From Fidelibacterota bacterium (lineage in GTDB: Bacteria; Fidelibacterota; Fidelibacteria; Fidelibacterales; Fidelibacteraceae), in NCBI GenBank assembly GCA_030620575.1, contig JAUXEL010000060.1, positions 1-9,608 on the forward strand: DNA of 9,608 bases, in the 5' to 3' direction. Position 1 is the stretch's first letter; each line of letters starts with the position of its first letter. The notes beneath the pieces were generated by a model. That model saw nothing but the letters and a program-made list of their open reading frames with translations. It was not told the DNA's origin and made no database searches. A program made the translations under genes and the position numbers. Shown one piece after another: positions 1 through 5,696 of the stretch.

Positions 1-560
1 AGAGTCCACATATCCTCTTTTTTGATTTTATCCCCAAATGATTTGAGGGATAATTGTCCCTTTTCTTTTTCTTTTTCACCCAGCTTCAATAAATCTGAAT
101 ACGAGAAAATCCAGTCTTCATCATCAAGGCCTTCTTCAAAGGTAATACAGTATTTTAATTCCGGAAGATCTTTCTTAATGGATTTTACTTTATCAAGCTG
201 CTCTTTGTCCGAGGCAAAAACCCCGCCTGCTCCGGAATTATCCAGAATGTAATGAATTTGACTGGGGGGCAATGTGGGATAAACGGCAACGCTGGCTACC
301 CCCAAATGTGCGCACGCCAGATCCGCCATGGTCCATTCTTTACGGTTTCCCGATAGAATCGCAATATGGTCACCATACTTATATCCTTTTGCGTGCAGAC
401 CGAGAGCGATTTTTTCGATGATGTTCCGTGACTCATTAAAAGTTATGGTTTTCCAGATACCATCTCTTTTTTCACCGAACCGGACTTGATCCCCGTATTT
501 TTCGCATGCATCTGCGAACATTTTGGGTATCGTTTCCAGATAGTTAAGACTCAGTTTCAT
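1..560 (-). CDS. Long-chain acyl-CoA synthetase (AMP-forming), copy 3 of the array, N-terminal part only
   Basis: By homology to its two neighbours, this should activate fatty acids with ATP to acyl-adenylate and then acyl-CoA in the cytoplasm. Only 186 complete codons lie in the window. The visible protein starts MKLSLNYLETIPKMFADA and ends at DMWTL, just before the expected ATP-binding P-loop. Family landmarks present are GNRKEW (71-76) and an SQIHYIL stretch (100-106). It aligns without gaps to the two upstream copies, for example Trp185 in all three, but is much more diverged, roughly 40% identical by eye. The ATG at 558-560 is preceded by AGGAGG at 565-570 (minus strand) with a 4-nt gap. 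It is the third gene of a leftward operon, 25 bp after the previous stop. Truncation is due to the window edge; no stop or frameshift is seen. Substrate chain length cannot be told from this part. Confidence 0.88.
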   Translation of the reverse strand, partial: MKLSLNYLETIPKMFADACEKYGDQVRFGEKRDGIWKTITFNESRNIIEKIALGLHAKGYKYGDHIAILSGNRKEWTMADLACAHLGVASVAVYPTLPPSQIHYILDNSGAGGVFASDKEQLDKVKSIKKDLPELKYCITFEEGLDDEDWIFSYSDLLKLGEKEKEKGQLSLKSFGDKIKKEDMWT

Positions 561-585
561 AATTCCTCCTGTGTATTGGATTATG
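561..585 (-). promoter_or_regulatory. 25-bp intergenic spacer and ribosome binding site between synthetase copies 2 and 3
   Basis: It contains a consensus AGGAGG (565-570, minus strand) 4 nt before the copy 3 ATG. Same length as the 2401-2425 spacer and similar in sequence to it. No hairpin is seen. Confidence 0.6.
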
Positions 586-2400
586 TTAGTTTTTATAGAG
601 TTCTTCTATTTCGACGCTATATCTTTCAATTATTTCGTTTCGTTTCACCTTCATGCTTGCAGTAAGTTCGCCCGTTTCAATGGTAAATGGCTGAGGGGCA
701 ATAAAGAAATATTTTATTTGTTCGTAACGTGCTAATTTCTGCTGATTAGCAGCCAATTCGTCTTTTAACAATTTTTCAACATTCTTGGATTTAACAATAT
801 CTTCATAGGTGCTAAATTCCAATGGCGGGTCCTGTATTTTCCCCCATTTTACAATGGTCTCAAGCAAGGGAACCAGAATGACAACTAAAAATTTACGACG
901 GTCACCGATCACAATAGCCTGTTCAACATATTTTGAAGATGTAATTGCGCGTTCAACCATAGCAGGAGCAATATTTTTTCCTCCTGCAGTTACGATCAGA
1001 TTTTTCTTTCGATCGGTGATCTTTAAATAGCCGTCTTCATCAACATGTCCGATGTCACCGGTATGGAACCAGCCGTCTTTGTCAATAGCTTCAGCGGTTT
1101 CTTCGGGATCATTATAATATTTTTCCATCCGGTTGGGACCATTCATCAGGATTTCACCGTCTTCGAGTATTTTGATTTGGATATCCGGAAGTGCTTTTCC
1201 TACTGTGCCGAATTTAACATGATTAGCATCATTAACATGGGTGACGGGACTCATTTCTGTAAGACCGTAACCCTCGATAATATTAATACCGGCAGCGACA
1301 AAGAACTCTCCTACTTCTTCAGAAAGGGGAGCGCCGCCACTGACGCACTGGAGAAATTCACCGCCAAAAACGCCGGCGATCTTGTTAAAGACCAGGCGTT
1401 TTGCAAGGGCATGTTTTGCTGCAAGAATACCGGCAGGCTGTTTGTTGAATGCTAAGTATTTTTGTACGGTTTCATGTCCTATCTGCTGTGCCCAATGGAA
1501 TATCTTTTGCTTTGCGGGAGAACCAATAGCAATCTTTTCAAGTACAATAGAATAAACTTTTTCCAAAAGGCGCGGTACTGTTGTCATGTATTGCGGTTTA
1601 ACCTCTTTCAGGTTTTCAGAAACCATAGTGATGCTTTCGGCAAAGTAAATTTCTGCGCCGACCCATAAACTAAATAAAGATGTAACACGCTCAAAGCTAT
1701 GACTTAAAGGAAGAAAAGACAGCCAGCGTTTATTTTTTTGAAAACCAATTGCAGCCTGAGATTGCTGAATATTAGCAGCAATATTGAAATGGGAAGTCAT
1801 GACACCTTTGGGAACTCCGGAAGTTCCGGATGTATAAACAATGCTCCACAAGTCATCCGGTTTGATTTTTGCTGCTATTTCCTCCACGGATAATTTTGAT
1901 TTTTCTTTCTCAATATCACCTTTTTTCAAAAGTTCATCATATGAAATGATTTCGTTGTCGTTAAATTTAACATTATCCAACACAACAATATATTTCAGTG
2001 ACGTTAATTTACTTTTTATAGAGATGATCTTTTGGACTTGTTCTTTTGAACTGACGATCACGACCTTGCATTCTGAATGGTTAATAATATATTCAATCTG
2101 AGAGGGAATGGATGTCTGATAGATCGGAACGGATACAAAACCAAAATACGCGCAAGCCCAGTCAACCATACACCATTCCGGGCGGTTTTCCGATAAAATA
2201 CCCACTTTATCTTTTGCCTTAACGCCCAAGGACTGCAGACCAAATCCAATGCGCTGGAATGTATCATAAACATCCTGATAGCTAAAGCTTTTCCATTCAC
2301 CATCCCGTTTTACATTATATAATTTACGTTCCGCTCCGCCAAGAAGCGCATCAGCAAAAATATCGGGCATCGTTTTAAGATAATTCAATTGATAAGACAT
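586..2400 (-). CDS. Long-chain acyl-CoA synthetase (AMP-forming), copy 2 of the array
   Basis: Complete 604-residue member of the ANL adenylate-forming superfamily, closest to bacterial FadD15-type and eukaryotic long-chain fatty acyl-CoA ligases. It is expected to convert fatty acid, ATP and CoA to acyl-CoA, AMP and pyrophosphate. Visible motifs: P-loop YTSGTSGVPKGVM (189-201), GYGLTEMSP (377-385), GWFHTGDIG (443-451), hinge region ITDRKKNLIVTAGGKNIAP (461-479), and near the C terminus LTASMKVKR, where Lys584 matches the catalytic lysine of the family. All key residues are intact, so it should be active. There is no signal peptide or membrane anchor. The ATG has AGGGGAT upstream on the minus strand, a weaker site than those of its two neighbours. 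It sits in the middle of a leftward three-gene tandem array with 25-bp spacers, probably one transcript. It aligns to copy 1 with no gaps and shares long near-identical DNA blocks with it. The family call is firm; the actual substrate is unknown. Confidence 0.95.
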   Translation of the reverse strand: MSYQLNYLKTMPDIFADALLGGAERKLYNVKRDGEWKSFSYQDVYDTFQRIGFGLQSLGVKAKDKVGILSENRPEWCMVDWACAYFGFVSVPIYQTSIPSQIEYIINHSECKVVIVSSKEQVQKIISIKSKLTSLKYIVVLDNVKFNDNEIISYDELLKKGDIEKEKSKLSVEEIAAKIKPDDLWSIVYTSGTSGVPKGVMTSHFNIAANIQQSQAAIGFQKNKRWLSFLPLSHSFERVTSLFSLWVGAEIYFAESITMVSENLKEVKPQYMTTVPRLLEKVYSIVLEKIAIGSPAKQKIFHWAQQIGHETVQKYLAFNKQPAGILAAKHALAKRLVFNKIAGVFGGEFLQCVSGGAPLSEEVGEFFVAAGINIIEGYGLTEMSPVTHVNDANHVKFGTVGKALPDIQIKILEDGEILMNGPNRMEKYYNDPEETAEAIDKDGWFHTGDIGHVDEDGYLKITDRKKNLIVTAGGKNIAPAMVERAITSSKYVEQAIVIGDRRKFLVVILVPLLETIVKWGKIQDPPLEFSTYEDIVKSKNVEKLLKDELAANQQKLARYEQIKYFFIAPQPFTIETGELTASMKVKRNEIIERYSVEIEELYKN

Positions 2401-2425
2401 AATATCCCCTGTATAATGGATTATA
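2401..2425 (-). promoter_or_regulatory. 25-bp intergenic spacer and ribosome binding site between synthetase copies 1 and 2
   Basis: The spacer carries AGGGGAT just before the copy 2 ATG. It is recognisably related to the 561-585 spacer (both contain a 'ggatta' block and sit at identical distances), showing that the spacer was duplicated with the gene. There is no room for a terminator, which supports one transcript. Confidence 0.6.
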
Positions 2426-4240
2426 TTAATTTTTATAAAGTTCTTCTATTTCAACGCTGTATCTTTCAATTATTTCATTTCGTTTCACTTTCATGCTTGC
2501 AGTAAGTTCGCCCGTTTCAATGGTAAATGGCTGAGGGGCAATAAAGAAATATTTTATTTGTTCGTAACGCGCTAATTCCTGTTGATTGTCTGCCAATTCA
2601 TCTTTTAGCAATTTTTCAACATCCTTGGATTTTACCATATCTTCGTAGGTGGCGAACTCAAGGGACGGCTTCTGCATTTTTCCCCATTTTACAATGGTCT
2701 CAAGCAAGGGAACCAAAATGACAACTAAAAATTTACGACGGTCACCGACCACTACAGCCTGTTCAACATATTTTGAAGATGTAATTGCGCGCTCAACCAT
2801 AGCAGGAGCAATATTTTTTCCTCCTGCAGTTACGATCAGATTTTTCTTTCGATCGGTAATCCTTAAATAACCGTCTTCATCAATATATCCGATATCACCG
2901 GTGTGGAACCAGCCGTCTTTGTCAATAGCTTCCGCGGTCCCCTCAGGATCTTTATAATATTTTTCCATCCGGTTAGGTCCCCGAAGAAAAATTTCTCCGT
3001 CCTCCATAATTTTGGTTTCAACATCGGGAAGTGCTTTCCCAACGGTACCGAATTTAATGCGCTTATTATCGTTTGAATGGGTAATGGGACTCATTTCGGT
3101 AAGGCCATAACCCTCTATAACACGAATTCCGGCAGCCGTAAAGAATTCACCTACCTCTTCAGAAAGGGGAGCACCACCACTGATACAAGCAATGAACTTA
3201 CCACCGAAAATAGCATAAATTTTATTGAAGACTAAGCTTTTTGCCCAAGAGTATTTTGTAGCGAGAATTCCGGTTGGTTGCTTATTGTATACAAGGTTTT
3301 TTTGCACCACTTCGTGTCCAATACGCTGAGCCCAGTGAAAAATTTTCTGTTTAGTTGCTGATCCGCCGGACACCCGTTCAAGTATAATTGCATAGATTTT
3401 ATCGAGAAGACGGGGAACGGTTGTCATATAATGCGGTTTCACTTCTTTCATGTTTTCAGAAACTTTGGCAATACTCTCAGCATAGTAGATCTTTGCTCCA
3501 ATCCACGTACCGAAAAGTGAGCTAACGCGCTCAAAACTGTGACTTAAAGGAAGAAAAGAAAGCCAGCGTTTATTATTTGCAATACCTACATGAGTCTGGG
3601 TGTGCTGAACATTGGAAGCTATATTGAAATGGGAGATCATGACACCTTTTGGTACTCCAGAGGTACCGGATGTGTAAATAATACTCCATAAACTATCCGG
3701 TTTGATTTTAGCAACAATATCTTGCATGGATACTTTTGATTTCTCTCTTTCCGTGTCACCTTTTGCGAGAAGCTCATCAAAAGATATAATCCAATTGTCA
3801 TCGTATTTTATATCATTAAGAACAACAACGTATTTGAGGGATTTTAACTTATTTTTTAGAGGGATTAGCTTGAGCATCTGTTCTTTTGAGCTGACGATTA
3901 CGACCCTGCATTCTGAATGGTTAATAATATATTTAATCTGAGAGGGAATGGATGTCTGATAGATCGGAACGGATACAAAACCAAAATGCGCGCATGCCCA
4001 ATCGGTCATAGACCATTCCGGGCGATTTTCGGATAAAATGCCGACTTTATCTTTTTTTTTCAGACCTAAGGTATGCAAGCCAAAGCCAATAAGTGGAATA
4101 ATGTCATAAACGTTTTGGTAAGTATAGCTTTTCCATTCACCGTTTACTTTATAATTATATAATTTACGTGTTGGTCCGCCAAGAAGCGCATCAGCAAAAA
4201 TATCGGGCATGGTTTTAAGGTAATTCAATTGATAAGGCAT
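2426..4240 (-). CDS. Long-chain acyl-CoA synthetase (AMP-forming), copy 1 of the array, operon leader gene
   Basis: Complete 604-residue acyl-CoA synthetase, same reaction and family as copy 2. Motifs: YTSGTSGVPKGVM (189-201), GYGLTEMSP (377-385), GWFHTGDIG (443-451), ITDRKKNLIVTAGGKNIAP (461-479) and the C-terminal LTASMKVKR with catalytic Lys584. The frame is open further upstream to an ATG at 4276, but I chose the ATG at 4240. It has AGGAGA 4 nt upstream (minus strand 4245-4250), and the resulting MPYQLNYLKTMPD matches the MSYQLNYLKTMPD start of copy 2; the 12 extra residues match nothing in the other copies. It is the first gene of the leftward array, behind about 180 bp of AT-rich leader. 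A run of nine A residues in the coding strand (4052-4060, codons for Lys-Lys-Lys) is absent from copy 2. Fatty acid specificity cannot be read from sequence; some divergence from copy 2 in the middle could mean a different substrate range. Confidence 0.94.
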   Translation of the reverse strand: MPYQLNYLKTMPDIFADALLGGPTRKLYNYKVNGEWKSYTYQNVYDIIPLIGFGLHTLGLKKKDKVGILSENRPEWSMTDWACAHFGFVSVPIYQTSIPSQIKYIINHSECRVVIVSSKEQMLKLIPLKNKLKSLKYVVVLNDIKYDDNWIISFDELLAKGDTEREKSKVSMQDIVAKIKPDSLWSIIYTSGTSGVPKGVMISHFNIASNVQHTQTHVGIANNKRWLSFLPLSHSFERVSSLFGTWIGAKIYYAESIAKVSENMKEVKPHYMTTVPRLLDKIYAIILERVSGGSATKQKIFHWAQRIGHEVVQKNLVYNKQPTGILATKYSWAKSLVFNKIYAIFGGKFIACISGGAPLSEEVGEFFTAAGIRVIEGYGLTEMSPITHSNDNKRIKFGTVGKALPDVETKIMEDGEIFLRGPNRMEKYYKDPEGTAEAIDKDGWFHTGDIGYIDEDGYLRITDRKKNLIVTAGGKNIAPAMVERAITSSKYVEQAVVVGDRRKFLVVILVPLLETIVKWGKMQKPSLEFATYEDMVKSKDVEKLLKDELADNQQELARYEQIKYFFIAPQPFTIETGELTASMKVKRNEIIERYSVEIEELYKN

Positions 4241-4421
4241 AATATTCTCCTGTGTTGTCCCCCAAATAAAATACAATAAGCATTAAGAAAAGCAAAGAAA
4301 AAATGATGATTAAGAATATTCGATATAGTAAGCATATTTAACTTTTTATTAACCTGAAACAATTGCTATTATACAAGAAGGGTTATCCGGAAAAAGTATT
4401 TTTAGCAACAAAAATATTAAC
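4241..4421 (-). promoter_or_regulatory. Leader and candidate promoter of the acyl-CoA synthetase array
   Basis: This AT-rich stretch lies upstream of the array. Read on the minus strand it contains an exact TATAAT at 4368-4373; the matching -35 area (about 4391-4396, CTTTTT) is poor, so the promoter is only a candidate. If used, the 5' leader would be about 120 nt. The ribosome binding site AGGAGA at 4245-4250 decides the start of copy 1. An 8-bp palindrome gaatattc lies at 4314-4321; I see no convincing binding site for a known fatty-acid regulator. Confidence 0.35.
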
Positions 4422-4440
4422 TAACCCGTTGTGTGAAACA
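4422..4440 (+). repeat. Left terminal inverted repeat of the MITE-like element
   Basis: 19 bp, perfectly complementary to 4764-4782. It begins with TA, the presumed target-site dinucleotide, followed by ACCCGTTGTGTGAAACA. Confidence 0.75.
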
Positions 4441-4533
4441 CAAATTCAAGTCGCAAATTATCAAAAATACCATAAATAATGTCATCTCGACCCCTTCTGT
4501 GCCCCGATCTGACGGGCGACCTGTCCGGCATAG

Positions 4534-4549
4534 CCCCGATGGTTCGGGG
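4534..4549. repeat. Hairpin unit CCCCGA-TGGT-TCGGGG, first copy
   Basis: 6-bp GC-rich stem with a TGGT loop. It follows a 'ctgacgggcg...' block that recurs in altered form (ctgacaggcg) before the second copy, so the core contains a partly duplicated unit. Confidence 0.6.
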
Positions 4550-4590
4550 GATCAGTATCTGCATTAATGGATGGGCTAATATAAATTGAG

Positions 4591-4611
4591 ACCCTGAATC
4601 AAGTTCAGGGT
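4591..4611. repeat. Hairpin ACCCTGAA-TCAAG-TTCAGGGT
   Basis: Perfect 8-bp stem with a 5-nt loop in the centre of the element. The motif resembles a dispersed intergenic palindrome seen in many bacterial genomes, whose spurious translation reads 'PELDSGSQ'. There is no T-tract, so it is not a standard terminator. Confidence 0.65.
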
Positions 4612-4654
4612 GACGCGAGGGGTGGTTTTGCGCTCCGACCTGACAGGCGTAGCC

Positions 4655-4674
4655 CGCCCCGATGGTTCGGGGCG
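4655..4674. repeat. Hairpin unit CGCCCCGA-TGGT-TCGGGGCG, second copy
   Basis: 8-bp stem with the same TGGT loop as the copy at 4534-4549, extended by two base pairs. Sequence before it (ctgacaggcgtagccc) parallels that before the first copy. Confidence 0.65.
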
Positions 4675-4684
4675 AAGACGGAAA

Positions 4685-4700
4685 TCCCGACCATTCGGGA
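4685..4700. repeat. Hairpin TCCCGA-CCAT-TCGGGA
   Basis: 6-bp stem whose CCAT loop resembles an inverted version of the TGGT-loop units (complement ATGG). It is a third, inverted relative in the same core. Confidence 0.5.
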
Positions 4701-4763
4701 CGAAAACTGTTCAAAATGACATCAAAAAAACTATTGACAGCATGCGATTCCCATTTTTTAATC

Positions 4764-4782
4764 TGTTTCACACAACGGGTTA
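4764..4782 (-). repeat. Right terminal inverted repeat of the MITE-like element
   Basis: 19-bp perfect inverted copy of 4422-4440, ending in TA. Just inside both repeats there is a weaker shared 'tcgca' with a different offset, so the original repeat may have been longer. Confidence 0.75.
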
Positions 4783-4992
4783 ATTTCGGATTGTTATATG
4801 TTATTTTATATACGTTAAAATCAAAATTTATTGTTTGCATGTTGACTTAAATAGTTAATAATTGTAGCAAATAAATTATGAATACCCGCATCCTTTAAAT
4901 TATATACAACGCTGAAAAAAACCATTGCATTTCAGTTTTATATACCACATATTCCAAAGCTTTATTAGAACATGCCGTTAAAGGAGATTAAC
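4783..4992 (+). promoter_or_regulatory. AT-rich leader upstream of the rpmH operon
   Basis: This 210-bp stretch must carry the promoter of the ribosomal protein/RNase P/YidC cluster. A TTGACT at 4842-4847 is a plausible -35 element, but the hexamer 17 bp on (tagcaa, 4865-4870) is a weak -10, so the exact promoter is unresolved. A small dyad, ctgaaa (4912-4917) and tttcag (4930-4935), lies in the probable leader. AAGGAG at 4981-4986 is the rpmH ribosome binding site. I see no cluster of DnaA boxes, so no origin is called even though oriC often lies near rpmH. Confidence 0.4.
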
Positions 4993-5136
4993 GTGAAAGA
5001 AACATATAATCCGAGTAACCGGAAACGTAAAAACAAACATGGCTTCCGCAAACGTATGTCAACTGTAGCCGGACGCGCAATTCTTGCGCGCAGACGTAAA
5101 AAGGGTCGCAAGCGCTTAACCGTTTCTGATGAATGA
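4993..5136 (+). CDS. rpmH: 50S ribosomal protein L34
   Basis: 47-residue, strongly basic protein: KETYNPSNRKRKNKHGFRKR, then MSTVAGRAILARRRKKGRKR, then LTVSDE. This carries the L34 signature (NPS.RKRKRKHGFR.RM.T..GR..L..RR.KGR). L34 is a component of the large ribosomal subunit that contacts 23S rRNA. The start is GTG, with AAGGAG 6 nt upstream, and the initial residue aligns with the family start. Its TGA stop overlaps the ATG of rnpA in an ATGA, so the two are probably translationally coupled. It is first in the classic rpmH-rnpA-yidD-yidC cluster. Short frames like this are often missed by gene callers because of size and the GTG start. Confidence 0.97.
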   Translation: MKETYNPSNRKRKNKHGFRKRMSTVAGRAILARRRKKGRKRLTVSDE

Positions 5137-5462
5137 AACTTTCGTTGAAAAAATCTGAGATATTATCAAATAAAAAAGATATCTCACGCTTATTTGAAAA
5201 TGGGGAATGGAACAATGGACGCTATGTTAATATAGTGTCATTGCCGGCGGAAACACGGCAGGTTCTGTTTGCCACTGCACGCAATATCAAAGGTGCGGTG
5301 CGTCGAAACAGAGGGAAACGTTACCTGAAAGAATGTTATCGTAACAATAAGGAATGGTTTTCCTCTTTGTATATATATGGATTAATTTTGAGAAAACTAC
5401 CCGAACAGTATCCATTGGATGCCATCAGGGAAGATATACAAACACAGTTGCAGCATGATTAA
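5133..5462 (+). CDS. rnpA: Ribonuclease P protein component
   Basis: 109 residues, slightly short for the family (usually about 110-120). It is the protein subunit of RNase P, which helps the catalytic RNA cleave 5' leaders from pre-tRNAs. The diagnostic basic helix is present: AVRRNRGKRYLKECYR at 55-70, matching the family pattern (A V .R N R .K R ..R E). The N terminus LKKSEILSNKKDISRLFENG is also typical (K...I....D...LF..G). The start ATG overlaps the rpmH stop by 4 nt and lacks its own strong ribosome binding site, implying coupling. The C-terminal end overlaps yidD by 8 nt. The gene for the RNA subunit (rnpB) is not in the window. Confidence 0.95.
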   Translation: MKLSLKKSEILSNKKDISRLFENGEWNNGRYVNIVSLPAETRQVLFATARNIKGAVRRNRGKRYLKECYRNNKEWFSSLYIYGLILRKLPEQYPLDAIREDIQTQLQHD

Positions 5463-5685
5463 AAAACTATTTTTAGCTTTGATTCGGTTTTATCAGGGAG
5501 TGATTTCACCCTATACCCCGCGCAGTTGCCGGTTTTATCCCACTTGTTCTCAGTATTCTTATGAGGCAATCAGCAACTACGGTCCCTTAAAGGGCTTCTG
5601 GTTAAGCTTAAAACGGATTGTAAAATGTCACCCACTGCATCCGGGCGGCTATGATCCGGTTCAGGGACACGATCATCATCATTAA
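5455..5685 (+). CDS. yidD: Membrane protein insertion efficiency factor YidD
   Basis: 76 residues. It carries the family signature FYQGVISPYTPRSCRFYPT (12-30) followed by CSQYSYEAI (31-39), then GPLKGFWLSLKRIVKCHPLH and GGYDPV (64-69). The three conserved cysteines (25, 31, 58) are present. YidD is a small membrane-associated protein that aids insertion of inner-membrane proteins together with YidC. The frame is open 36 nt further upstream, but I chose the ATG at 5455: MIKKLFLALIRFYQG is the usual family start, and the upstream extension lies wholly inside rnpA. It overlaps rnpA by 8 nt and ends 11 nt before yidC. The C-terminal tail GHDHHH is histidine-rich; no role is assigned to it. Confidence 0.95.
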   Translation: MIKKLFLALIRFYQGVISPYTPRSCRFYPTCSQYSYEAISNYGPLKGFWLSLKRIVKCHPLHPGGYDPVQGHDHHH

Positions 5686-5696
5686 AGGAGAATATT

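Larger units (their letters stand above)
4422..4782. mobile_element. MITE-like inverted-repeat element, about 361 bp, non-coding
   Basis: It is bounded by perfect 19-bp inverted repeats: taacccgttgtgtgaaaca at 4422-4440 and its complement at 4764-4782. Each outer end is TA, as expected from TA target-site duplication by Tc1/mariner/IS630-type transposases; without the TAs the element is 357 bp. It has no credible gene. The interior has AT-rich shoulders and a GC-rich core (about 4478-4720) rich in short hairpins. An inverted atgtcat/atgacat pair flanks the core, suggesting one repeat family nested in another. The open frames crossing it translate to low-complexity peptides with no family resemblance and are treated as spurious. 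It lies between two operons pointing away from each other. That it is mobile is inference from structure; a transposase source is not in the window. Confidence 0.6.

Noticed and set aside
1..560. Copy 3 of the synthetase as a truncated pseudogene
   Set aside because: The frame is open to the window edge and ends only because the window does; it has a good ribosome binding site and aligns without gaps to the intact copies.
809..1455. Plus-strand open frames within the synthetase genes (809-1030, 1045-1455, also 2649-2870)
   Set aside because: They mirror the conserved coding strand of the synthetases, and 809-1030 and 2649-2870 recur at the 1840-bp period because the genes are paralogous; no start signals.
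4241..4276. Longer start of synthetase copy 1 at 4276
   Set aside because: The extra 12 residues match nothing in the paralogues, and AGGAGA sits right before the ATG at 4240.
4421..4840. 139-residue open frame on the minus strand across the inverted-repeat element (and a 62-residue frame on the plus strand at 4662-4850)
   Set aside because: The translation is a patchwork of hairpin-derived peptides (PELDSGSQ-type), has no good ribosome binding site, and its borders coincide with the inverted repeats.
4783..4992. Replication origin (oriC), because rpmH-rnpA often lies near it
   Set aside because: I could not find a cluster of DnaA boxes (ttatccaca-like); only isolated weak matches such as ttatccgg at 4383-4390. 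dnaA is not in the window.
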